Assembly: GCA_013397455.1 (NCBI GenBank)
Contig: VYZB01000120.1
Span: 1,337,461 to 1,401,460, forward strand
Direction of reading: 5' to 3'
Length of the DNA: 64,000 nucleotides
DNA from: Crotophaga sulcirostris
Taxonomy: Eukaryota; Chordata; Aves; Cuculiformes; Crotophagidae
The notes under the pieces: model-generated
What the model was told of the DNA's origin: nothing
What the model saw: only the letters and a program-made list of their open reading frames with translations
The model's database searches: none
Translations under genes and position numbers: made by a program
Part shown: positions 1-10,600 of the stretch, piece after piece
How the letters are laid out: each line of letters opens with the position of its first letter
How positions within the stretch are numbered: the stretch's first letter is position 1

Positions 1-2886
1 ACAGTACCAAGATTTATACAAAAGACACTCAATGTTGGTTTAAAAATTCCAAAGCTGAAGAATCTACCGTATTACTACAGGGATTTGTTTTAGTAGCTAC
101 TCGTTTTCACTGAGAAATATAACTTGTGGCTTCACTGCCATAGTTCCAGCTATGCTGATGCCCGGATTCACTTCCCATGTATATGGTCATGGCTATCTTC
201 CATTCCTGCTTGAATCTCTTCTTGAATAAAGTAACAAGAGAATCCCTAAAGCCTCAAAAGTCACTCAAGGCACATCACCTCCCAATACTCCATTCATTCC
301 CGAAGGTCTTTTGCAGTTCCTCCCAGTTTTTCAAACTCTTTTCCTGAACAACAAACACTAAGCCTAAGCACTAAAGTAATGATCCAGTGTTCATATAATT
401 TGAATTGTAATTCCAGAGCAGTAGCCATTCTTCCTCAAATATATACCAGTGCAGACAAATATCGAAAAAATGAACAATAAAAAAAATAATTAAAAAAACT
501 GAGCAATGAACTTGATATCCATTATATATTGTCAGGAACTTCTAAATAAAATGCAGAAATTTCTTCACCTATGTGTGTAGGGATAAACTGGGACTCCGTT
601 TTTTTTCTTGCTTCATACCCCTGGTCTCTGCATGACCTTTCATATGCCTTTTGCAAAGGGTGTTTTTGCACTTTGCAGAATGTACAGTTTCCATGATGCA
701 GAGTACTGAAATTATTACTATTTGTTAGCTAGTCACACAATAAAAAGTGATTTCAACTCTTTCTATAAACAATGGTGGTTCATACCAACTGTTACTGAGT
801 TCGCAATCGTCAGTTTATTTTTTAATATTTGTATTTAGAAGTCCAAAATTGATGTTCACATCCAAGGTTGATGTGTCCAAACTTATACCAGAAAGAGTTA
901 AGGAGAACAGATTATGTATGACCAGTAAGTTGGAAGTCATTCATGAGAGGATGGCAGATACTGAAAGCATCAGGTAAAGAAACAGGACAGTTATGTAATC
1001 GTATAAAAATTCATATTTACTAAATAATTCAAGCCTGATTCACCATTACATTATGCAGTACATAATTGTTCATGTTTCCAAGTTCACATCTCTTATCATC
1101 ATGAGAAAGTAAATAATAGCTTCAAATGAGATCTGAAATTCAGTGTTGGAAAACATTCAAGTTCTTTTCAGTCTCATCTAAACATTTCCCTCTCAAGATA
1201 AGAACTTTCCTACCTGTTCACAGAAGTTTGCAAATATTTAATACAAAATCCAATCTGGAATGCTTATGCTTTTGAAACTGTTTTCTTCTTAGGGAAAAAT
1301 AAATAAGTAACAAAAAACCCCAGGGAAGCCTTGAACTGGTGTAAGGATCACTGCTTTGAAACAAAGTGAAAGTCAGAGCAAAGTTAGCTCAAGAGTTAAA
1401 ACCTTTTGAAAAGGAAGGGGGAGAAAAGATCAAGGAAAACGTGTAAAAACTGGCTCTGTAGGAGATCTCTGCAATGTCATAGTCTCAGCAAGCACCACAC
1501 ACTGGAAAGCTAAGTCACTCCATAAAACCTTTAACTCCTACACCATAATTACCCTGGCACCTCTGGGTAGGCCCATGGTCCTGGCAGGTCACTGTGCAAA
1601 AGAAGTAATACCCTTGTCATCGAACATCTTAGAAGGTGCCTGTGCCCTTCTTCCCTCTCTGAAGGGAGAGGAGATTTCTGCTGGCTCCTTTTTGAGGATT
1701 TGCCATCACATTTAAGGAAGTGTTGGTCTTTATTTTATGTTCTGCTTTATTTTCTGGATACTTGCAGATTGTAAAATGCTCCAGAAAACACAGCAGGTTG
1801 GGTAGTTTTTCAAACCACTTGCAAAGGGAACACATGGTTTCGCTTCCTTCCTAGGTTTCTTCAGTCCTCTGACCTCTGGACATGGCATGCCAGCAGAAAA
1901 GCTGGCCAGAATATTTGTCTGGCAGAGTCATGCAATCCTTTTCTCTGGCAAGGCTGTCCTCCAGACAGGTTGCCCTTACAAGCACATGGTATTGGATACC
2001 TCTCCCAGCCAGAAGAATCTGCTTGCACCCCAGTTGCACAATTCCTGCTCTTCTTAAAGCCAGATCCCTCCCTACAGAAGGGGCAGCTAGTCCCACCAAG
2101 CTCCCAGTTTGGAGAGCATGAGTATCTTCATCCTCCTGGAGAGACAAGGATTTGATTTCAGCTGCCAGCATCCACCAAGCCCTGTGTGGGGCAGCTCCTG
2201 AGAGTTCAAAACCCTGCTCTTCCCTACATTTCCCCCTGTCTCCCACTTCTCTTACTCTGTGTGCTGGGAGCCAAGGAGCAGATATTCCTTCAGGAGGGCA
2301 TTGTGGTGGTGCTCCTTGTCCCTGCCCGAGTGCTGCTGGCCTTCATCCCTCACCAAGGGTTTGACACATCCATAACAAACTGCTCCAGCCAGACTGGACA
2401 GGTTAGAGGCAGTTCCAACCAATTTTGCAAGCAACACAGGGCAGGATTCCATGTCCCGTGCAGACAGCAGAATCCCAACATGAGGACTACCAACACTACC
2501 ACAGCCCTGCAGACAGCCTGCAGGAAGGTAAGAGGAGTCAGAGCTGTTTTGCTCAGCACCATGGAGCCCGTGTCACTTTGCCCAGCAGACACCTGTGGAA
2601 GGAGGCAGAGCATCCCACAAGCTGCACAGTAACTTGGGAGGGTTGCTATGGCTTTCCCACAGGCACTAAAAGCAACTTTGCCAGTTGGAGTAGGGTATTT
2701 AAGGAATCAGCTATGAAGAGGAGTGAAGGCAGCAGTGAGGATTTACAGGTAAAATAGAAATTTTGATTTAAAGTTGTGAATATAGAGGCAGGACAAAGTT
2801 GAACAAGATGAGCAAAGGCTTAAAGGATGATGGAAGCACAGAACAATTTAAACGTATCTGGGATGCATCCAATACTCACATTAAAT
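1..2886. other. intergenic, no gene recognised
   Basis: AT-rich to about 1550, then more GC-rich from 1860 to 2650, where several overlapping 60-150 codon frames occur on both strands. None resembles a known protein, and their mutual overlap with no conserved motif points to chance frames. No repeat was recognised. Confidence 0.6.
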
Positions 2887-3229
2887 CACAGTATCATAGT
2901 ATCACAAGGTTGGAAAGGACCTCTGAGATCATCAAGTCCAACCTATAAGCCAACACTAACACCATCCCATCATCTAAACCATGGCACTGAGTGCCTCATC
3001 CAGTCTTCCCTTAAACACATCCAGGGTCGGCGACTCCACCACCTCCCTGGGCAGCACATTCCAGTGGCCAATCACCCTTTCAGTGAAGAACTTTTTCCTA
3101 ACATCAAGTCTAAACTTCCCCTGATGAAGCTTAAGTCTATGTCCTCTAGTTCTGTCACTGGTCACCTGTGAGAAGAGACCAACGCCCGCTTGACTACAAC
3201 CTCCTTTTAGGTAGTTGTAGAGAGCAATC
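2887..3229 (-). mobile_element. CR1 LINE 3' fragment
   Basis: Read on the minus strand, this is the end of CR1 ORF2 followed by the short 3' UTR. An 86-codon open frame (2974-3234) includes [13 protein letters not shown] and [10 protein letters not shown], the C-terminal endonuclease/RT ORF signature of avian CR1. On the plus strand it begins with a degenerate terminal repeat (GTATCATAGTATCACAAGG) and GGAAAGGACCTCTGAGATCATCAAG. It is 5' truncated, as nearly all CR1 copies are. It belongs to the same sequence group as the copies at 22.3, 37.1 and 38.0 kb. Confidence 0.93.
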
Positions 3230-5805
3230 CACATACTCTTTCTGAGTGGAGATACCTCCCTGAATTATAAAGGGTAAGGGAAGGAAGGCTCACATCTTCA
3301 TCCCTAAATATATCACTTGCATCTCTCAAATCTGAGCCAGTGGAAGAGTCGAACACTGCAAGCCAAATCCTATTTAATTTATTCAGCTACACATCTGTGT
3401 GAAATATAGTCCAATTACAGGCATTAAGTTACTTTGCCATGGCTGCAGCCATTTGGCTTTTATTTCCAGCAGGCTCTAATTAAATTATCACAATGCAGGA
3501 GCAGACAAGTTTCCCTTATACGTGACTGCAATTAAAGACATGCAATCACAACATTTTTTAAAGTGACTCCGATCAATTGGTTACAGTAAAGAATACCATG
3601 TAATAGAGCAGTGGCTCCACCGTTAAGACTGAAAGACAGTTTCTATTTCAATAATCTAGCTCCCTTTTATTACGAGTTCTGCTCTGGGATAATTTATTTA
3701 AAGTTCATTATGTGTCTACAGCATATATCATTTGCCCTCAGCTTGGGCTGCAGAAGTCCCATTATGGCCAATTACTTAGTGTGATAAAATCTGCCACAGT
3801 ACAAACTGTTCCTTAATTAGATTCAAGTTTTGTCTAAATTCTATTTGTAATTCAGACAGCAAAATAATAAGGCCAACAGCAAAGACTTGCTGTCTCCTTT
3901 CTTTGGTCCCTGTGGTAACCTGTTAGGTTGGATGTAATTTTAGGACAATTCAGAACCTAGAGCCTCCTACCCATCTGCTTTTCTTGCAATACTTGTCTGC
4001 ACTTTGCGTTTCCATAACCAGCATCGGGCTTGTGGGTAGTCTGGCCTGTGAGGGAGTTCTGCATTCCTGAACCCAAATCCAGCCCTATCAGATACCTCAC
4101 CGATAGCAAAGGGACAGCTCCAAAAGCACCTGAGAATATGTGGCTGCCAGTAGGGACTGCAGTGGCTGAGTGCCACTGCCGTGGTCATTGGTAATTACAG
4201 GTATTTGCTGCAGCAGCATGCTGGTAGGTGCAAAAAAGCTCCTGGCAAAATGATAGCCCTGCAAAACAACAAAGAAAGCGTTGTGGGGAGCTGCACCTAG
4301 CCATGCCCTTCAGCTCACTTAATAGCTGTGCACTGTAAACACTGCAGTGTGCACAGCCCTGGTGCTTCCAGGGACAGGCAGCTCCAGGAGGGAGCTTTCA
4401 CTATTAACCTGGTTAACCATTAGCCATTCCAGAGGTTTCAAGGTTATTTTGAGATGACGGTATTGCTACATTAATTATTAACTGAATTAGAGCCACTGGA
4501 TTTATCCAAACCATTCCCTGCACCATCTCCAGCCATGAGCAGACGTTTGAAGCTCTTTTGTTCTTTAAAAACAAATACCAGTCTTTGGCCTGTACCTTCT
4601 CAAGCTCCAGCTTCAGTTTTCAAAGTGTTTCAAATAGATTTGAAGCAAATGGTCTATTTGAATTCAAATCCAGCAACCTGCCTCTGTGAGATCTCACAAG
4701 TGAGTGAAGGTAGAAGCTATTTAAAGAAAATTCAGAGTGGAACAAGCAATAGAAGAGATGATTCAGTAGGATCCATTTCAACATAATCACGCCACAGTAA
4801 TTTGAGGATGGGAAACATCCTTTAAGAAGTTTCATTCCTCTGGAAAAGATCACACTAGAGATTTCTTCATTTTTTTCCATCAAAACCTTTACTCCACTTT
4901 AAAAGAAAGAGATATTCACACAAATGCACTTACTGGATGCAATGTTAGCAGTTATTTGCCATGTGCTTCGGTAGCCCTGTATTTTCTATTGTAGAGACAA
5001 TGTACTCTCTACTTCCCTTGAATCCTGCTGAAGCCCCATATTGTATCTTGCAAATGGCTGCTTCGCAAAGTTGGATGAATTTACTTTGGTGTTTCAGAAA
5101 AATTCTAAGACTTGTTTCTAAGCAAAACACTATTTAAAAATTTTACAGGGATAGAAATTTACATAGCAGCTAATGACAAGTCTAAAAATAACCTATTTCT
5201 TTGCAACATCAATCTTGTTAATGAACTGAAAGAATGAAATATTCTGCTATCAGTTGTTTCCAAGGAGCAAGGAGAGAAATATTAACCAACTCCAGCACCA
5301 AAAAATATGGAAACATTTCAACATCCACCATGTTTCCTATTTAATTAACTGCAAACAGCTTTTATGTAGCAGTTATGTTCTTGACATCTGTCTATGTCCT
5401 TTTGGTCAGTAGCACAATACGACTATCTGTCCTGTTCCGCTTGACCTCTGTTGAGAGAATAAGGTCAACTTTATATAACAGGGGGTACACATCACACACT
5501 GTGGGGCTTGGAATCCCTTATATTACAGCTTCATTGTTCCTGTGCAGACCCTTCACTGAAAATATGTATTTTAAAATAAAATTGTATCTACCTCTATTTA
5601 GATATGATAAAAGGCCTCTAGATCAGGATCAACTCTCACCAAAGCAGCAAGACCTTTCCTGATTCAGGAATGGCACCTTAATAGGGGCACTGTTGGGAAG
5701 TCAGAAGGAAAGACCTGCTTATTAGTTGTTTTTAAGAGCCTACAAGAAGGTCTTATCTGTCAATGAACAAGTGTTTCTCTCTTCCTTAAGCACTAAGGAA
5801 AAAAT
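3230..5805. other. intergenic upstream of the receptor pseudogene
   Basis: Unique sequence. Positions 3370-3860 hold many TAATTA/ATTAAA cores and short CAATTA motifs in a compositionally even stretch, which is the look of a conserved noncoding element but is untested. The rest shows no gene or repeat. Confidence 0.5.
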
Positions 5806-6775
5806 ATGAACACAATAATTACAGTTTAGCTAACCCCACCACCTGGCAAGACACTGAACATGATTTTTCCAACTGCACTGATGTGGAAGTTGGTCTGAAC
5901 ACTTTGTACTTCCCAATAATGTACAGCATCATCTTCCTGGTGGGCTTCCCAGGAAAAGTAATTGTGATTTGTGTTTACAGCTTCAAGATGAGGTTTTAGA
6001 AGAGCAGCACCATCATCATTCTGAACCTGGCACTCAGAGACCTGCTCTACCTAACCAATCTTCAATTCCTGATACACTAATTCACCCTTGGGGACCATTG
6101 GATGTTTGGCAAATACATGTACAAATTCAACCATTTTGTCTTCCACTTCAACTTCTACAGCAGCCTCCTTTTCCTCACCTGCTTCATCACCTTCTGCCAT
6201 ATGGTGATTGTCCACCGTATGAAGCTCTTCCACATCCAGAGGAAGCAGTGGACAGAGGTGATTTGCGCAGCTGTACGGGTGATCTCACTGGCAACCATCA
6301 GCCCCATCAACTTCTTGATCTCCTCAAAAGAGGCACAAACCAGATGCTTTGGCATTAACAGCTCTGAAAACCCAGGCGCAATCAAGTAGTATAACTGGCT
6401 GTTGAATGGTCTGGCCTTTTTCTTGCCCTTGTTGACAGTGACTCTGTGCTACACGCTCATTCTTTGCACCTGGGCTACGAGGCCCAACATATAGGTTTGC
6501 TACAAGCAAAAGGCTCTCAGACCTGGCGTTGTCCTCTTGGTGCTCTTCTGTGTGCATTTCCTCCCCTTCCACGTCTTTCAGGTAGCTCCGCCTATATCAT
6601 CTCTCAGCCACTGGCTGCACTCAACACATCTGGCAACCTACTAGATTATATTGTGATCAGAGGTAACTTCCAGCTGGCCATACTCTCTCTTTCAAGGTGC
6701 AGGTGGAGCAAATACGTTCAGCTGCCTGGAAACAACAATTACATGACCAAGTCAGAAATCACATTAAAGTTATGA
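5806..6775 (+). pseudogene. decayed OXGR1-like receptor, tandem relative of the intact gene
   Basis: Reading one frame with breaks, nearly the whole receptor can be followed. There is an ATG at 5806, then a one-base frameshift, an N-terminus with SLANP and an NCT glycosylation site, FLVGFPG in TM1, KSSTIIILNLA, FHFNFYSSLLFLTCF in TM3, YNWLL before TM5, FLPFHVF in TM6, and PLAALNTSGN in TM7 with a tail ending at the stop at 6773-6775. In-frame stops sit at 5997 (at the Trp of the MRPW motif), 6078 (after IH in TM2), 6387 (before YNWLL, at a Trp in the intact copy) and 6492 (intracellular loop 3). About 55 bases are missing around 6582-6595, covering the extracellular end of TM6, loop 3 and the start of TM7, and the frame changes there. 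The TM3 FRY arginine is Cys. No protein can be made. The reading length matches a full-size receptor with a longer tail than the intact copy. It has no intron and no poly(A) tail, so tandem duplication of a single-exon gene fits better than retroposition, although the two are hard to separate for an intronless gene. Confidence 0.92.
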
Positions 6776-7346
6776 AGGAATCTTAGAAAACTTGGGATGG
6801 CTTTGGTGCTGTAAGCTCTTGCAAAGGCAGGTGTGTTGATATGGTAGCAAGAATTGCATCTGGCTTCTCCCTCTCCCTGCAATAAAGAACTTGTCAAAAA
6901 GCTGTCTTGGGAGCAGGTTTATATATAGCTCTCTTAGCAACCAGAGAAAGGGGAGTGAAAAGAAAAGATTGTAAGCCACCTCGAAGGTGGAAATTGAAAC
7001 CACCTGACCAGATTGTTTCCAAAGACATTTGGGAAGTGCAAGGTTCTCTTGCTCTGGGCTTTGTGGTTGATTACAGAAACACAGCGAGCTTAGTTTGGAC
7101 ATAAGAACAACTTCCACTGATTACAGTGTTGTCACTGATGTAGTGCTTAGTTTATTACAGCCTCAGCGAAATGTGGCAGATATTGTCATGGTTGCTGAAA
7201 CCACTGAACTATATACTTAGAAAGCTCCTAGATAAATCTCATGTTTTCAGAATCTTGAAATCTCAGAGCTGGCCCAGGGAGGGATGAGAAGAATACCAGA
7301 GGAGGACATAGATGGTGAATACAAGGAGATATATTTTTAAACAAGA
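6776..7346. other. intergenic behind the receptor pseudogene
   Basis: Unique sequence without a convincing gene. No segment matching the 3' flank of the intact receptor was visible by eye, so the duplicated unit cannot be traced beyond the coding region here. Confidence 0.5.
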
Positions 7347-7388
7347 AGATAGATAGATAGATAGATACATACATACATACATAGATGG
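7347..7388 (+). repeat. compound tetranucleotide microsatellite (AGAT)n(ACAT)n
   Basis: Five AGAT units are followed by about four ACAT units and a final AGATGG. It lies between the receptor pseudogene and the old CR1 at 7.5 kb. A compound tract of this type is usually length-polymorphic. Confidence 0.9.
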
Positions 7389-7489
7389 AAAAAATGAAGG
7401 AACAAGGAACTAACAGCCATGTTAACGTCCATCACAGAAAAATACTGAAACAAACAATCAGATGATAAGTCTACAGGAGATCAGTACAG

Positions 7490-8457
7490 GTGAGTACCAG
7501 CCAGCGTGGATTTATCAGCTATGTACAATTCCAGATCATTCTGATTTCCTACTACAACAAATTAACAGGCTCGTACATGAAGATGTCGTATACCTTGAGA
7601 CTAGGAAGAGTTTTGACACTGTCTGAGATCATCCTCTTGTGTGTTAGCTAAGGAAACATTCTGGAGGAAACTATTTTTGCTGGCTACAGAGCTGTGCTTA
7701 GAGTGGAGATATTAGTGATTTACTATCAGACTAGCAGGAGCAGCTAGGTGGGGATGTGACCAGGCTGTCCTGGATTTGGGGATATTTAGTGTTTTCATTA
7801 GCAAATTGGATGTTGAAATAAAGTCTAGTTATTATATTTGCAGATGATATGAAGCTGAGAGGAAAAAATCACATTGACAAATTGCAACTATTAGACAGTG
7901 ACAGGTGCAAAGTGTTATGTTTATGTAGAAATAATGAACCAAAATATTTAGGTAGCAGTTTGGCAAAGAGAAAGATCTGGAATTACAGTGAATCACAGGC
8001 TGGACAGTAGCTAGCAGTTTCAGTGGGCTGACAGCATCTGCTGTGGCAAAAAAAAAAAAAAAAAAAGGCAGGTGCCACGCTGGTATGTATGAATAAGAAT
8101 ATAACATGAAGGATTTGTGCAGCAGCCCTTACATGACTGCAGCCTTGTTACTGTTTCAGCTGGAGCACCATGCTGTCCTTCAGGGAAGACATAGATGAGA
8201 GTAGCATGGCAAGAACACTCAGAGAAATGACTAAAGGGAAAGGAATCAGACAGAAAACTAAAGGGTCTTAAAACCTCTCAAGGGTGGTTATCAGGATGGA
8301 CCTTCTCTCAGGACTGATGACGAAGTACTGGAAAGGACAGGAGGAGTCTCCACCACTGGGTCTCCCTAGGCGTGGGCCAGCCAGGCACTGAACAAGAGGA
8401 ACGCAAGCCTACATGACCTCTGGAGGTCCTTTTTGGCCATGAGGCTCTGTGATTAGG
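7490..8457 (+). mobile_element. old CR1 LINE copy with recognisable reverse-transcriptase region
   Basis: The segment follows CR1 ORF2 in order but is heavily decayed. CCAGCGTGGATTTATCAG opens it, followed by a KSFDTV-like stretch near 7605, and GATGATATGAAGCTG near 7840, which encodes the FADDxKL core of the reverse transcriptase. Next come an old relative of the 'lqqlqk..dhrl' region and a run of 18 or more A at 8047 that looks like an expanded Lys-coding A tract. The 3' end is GGTCCTTTTTGGCCATGAGG followed by CTCTGTGATTA, a worn CR1 tail. Frameshifts and stops are everywhere, so it is inert. It lies 0.7 kb downstream of the receptor pseudogene. Confidence 0.8.
8047..8066 (+). repeat. A-homopolymer inside an old CR1
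   Basis: About 20 A bases follow CTGTGGC and precede GGCAGGTGCC. It is placed where CR1 ORF2 has a lysine-coding A tract, so it looks like slippage growth of an internal tract rather than a retroposon tail. Confidence 0.7.
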
Positions 8458-10021
8458 CATACTTTGCCAGCAACATTGGTGCTAGTGAAACAAGTGGTGC
8501 CTGGGAGCACCCGTGATGCCAGAGCTTGCCTTGCTGTGCAGCCTTAGACAGGTGGCTGGCTGGCAGCAGCAAGGCCTGGGCAGCCACCTCAGGTTAACAC
8601 CATGCCGTGTGGGCAGCCTGCACACAGGCAGCACTGCATGGGTACTGCACCTATGTAGGACAAACAATGACACTGTAGTGTTTTAATATGACTTGTGGAT
8701 ATTTAAAATACTCTATTTGGTAAAGGCTCAGTCATCAGATGCAACTTTTTGAAGCAATGTCATAGGCCTCTTGGCCTGTTTTCTATTTTGTCCTCTGTTG
8801 TATTGTTGTCAAAGCCTGAATTTTACAGGTTGCCACTAGATGGTGATCGTTCATGGTCAAACTAGCTGGATTCACATATGCTTGTTTGATTCAAATTCAC
8901 AAGTTACACAAATACACAAGATAATTTACATGAAATAAATATTTTTCTGACCTAGATTCATACCATCCCAGCTCCCCAGCATGGGCGAAAAGTACGAACT
9001 TACTGGATAAATTTTCTTCCTCTTCCACATACGTGAAATCATAAGATGTGTCTACTACTTGCACATCTGAAGGAGTGGATTAAAAATTATCCTTTCTCCT
9101 CTTTCAGAGCACTTTTAATTCTTGTTCTCAGAAGCTCTTCCTTCTCAAGCCCAAGCCAAGCTTATCACACATGAACAGAAGCGCTTAAAATACAACTACA
9201 TATGCAATATAAAACGGAGTGGCTAAAGGTAAAAAGTGCGTAATGGAAGTATTCAAGTCTTTCCACCTCTGACAGCAAGAGTGGCACAGTTTCAGTGACT
9301 TGGAGAGGGGCTGCATTTTGTCTCCTCTCCTCTCTTCCCTTAACATAGCTGTTCTTTGCTTGCTTTCTTCCTGTCTCACCAGCTCATCCCTGCCACCTCT
9401 CTTCAGTTAGTTTGGGCTAAATTAGCTGATTTTGAAGTGCTGAAGTAGATTAGAGAATGCTTCTGGGAGCTGTGGTTTGCTGGTGGGGCAAGAACCTCCA
9501 GGTGAAGGACAGTCAGGTCTTCAAGTAGCATGGCTGGATCTGGGAAGGACAAAAGGACAACAGTAGCTCAGGCATTTTAAAAGCATTCAAGGACTGCTCA
9601 GGTGTTCTGTAGGACTGAGAGATCATTATCTCATCTGACTCATTCCTTTCGCTTACTGTGAAGGGTGACATCTCCATAGCTTCTATTTTTAGCAGCTGTT
9701 AAGTTTACTGCTGAAACAAGGATAAGTGCTTCAATTGCAGTAAACAGGAGACACTTTCCAAGCTCTGTACACTGTGGCAACACAGCTACATAACTTACTA
9801 CACTATTGCAGGTTAATTCACAGCACAGTTATGCTCCAGTAACCAGGCTTCTGCCAAAAGTCTCTATATGTTTGTCTGCAAAGACAGCCATGTCAACTCA
9901 AGTACCTACCAGCAAGCTGAACTCTGCCTGGGACCATAACTTTGCAAGGTAAATGGGGTTCACACCTCTCAGGAGGATTCCAACTCTGATGACAATAAAG
10001 AGGAAATTTTGAAATTGTATT
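8458..10021. other. intergenic, nothing recognised
   Basis: Unique DNA with short frames only, lying between an old CR1 and a younger CR1. No RNA gene, repeat or motif cluster was seen. Confidence 0.5.
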
Positions 10022-10600
10022 AAAAGTGTGACCAGCAGGTCAAGGGAGGTGATTCAGCCCCTTTACTCTACTCTTGTGGGACCTCACCTGGAGTACTGTG
10101 TTCAGTTCTGGAGTCCTCAGCACAGGAAGGACATGGATCTGTCAGAGCAAGACCAGAGGAAGGCCACAAAGATAATCAGAGGGCTGGAGCACCTACTATA
10201 TGAGGACAGGCAAAGCGAGTTGAGGTTGTTCACCCTGGAGAAGAGAAGGCTGTGTGGAGACCTTATAGCAGCCTTCCAGTACTTAAAGGGGGCCTACAGA
10301 GAAGCAGGGGAGGGGCCCTTTATCAGGGAATGCAGTGAGAGGGCGAGGGGTAATGGTTTTAGGTTGAAAGAGGGGAGATTTAGATTAGACATTAGGAAGA
10401 AATTTTTTCCTGTGAGGGTGGTGAGGCACTGGCACAGGTTGCCCAGAGCAGCCATGGATTCTCCATCCCTGGTGGTGTTCAAGGCCAGGTTGGATAAGGC
10501 TTTAAGCAACCTGATCTAGTGGAAGGCGTCCCTGCCCATGGCAAGGAATTGGATGATCTTTAAGGTTGCTTCGAACCCAAACCATTCTATGATTCTATGA
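10022..10600 (+). mobile_element. CR1 LINE 3' fragment with 163-codon open ORF2 end
   Basis: An open frame from 10028 to 10519 covers the ORF2 C-terminus of CR1. It reads PLYSTLVGPHLEYCVQFW, then LEKRRLCGDL, RGNGFRLKEGRF and RLDIRKKFF, and stops at the usual place after LDKALSNLI. It is followed by the 3' UTR (GTTGCTTCGAACCC) and the terminal ATTCTATGATTCTATGA at about 10583-10600. Lack of stops over 163 codons suggests a fairly young insertion. The 5' end is truncated, so it cannot move on its own. Confidence 0.95.

Noticed and set aside
2152..2757. Cluster of overlapping frames on both strands
   Set aside because: They overlap in several frames with no consistent coding signal. Local GC rise explains the lack of stops.
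6102..6389. 95-codon frame as a small receptor gene
   Set aside because: It is the TM2-ECL2 piece of the broken OXGR1-like pseudogene, bounded by two of its stop codons.
8047..8066. A run as a poly(A) tail of a processed pseudogene
   Set aside because: CR1 ORF2 sequence continues on both sides in order, so the run is internal to that element.
10028..10519. 163-codon frame as a host gene
   Set aside because: It is the CR1 ORF2 C-terminus with the CR1 3' UTR and terminal repeat directly behind it.
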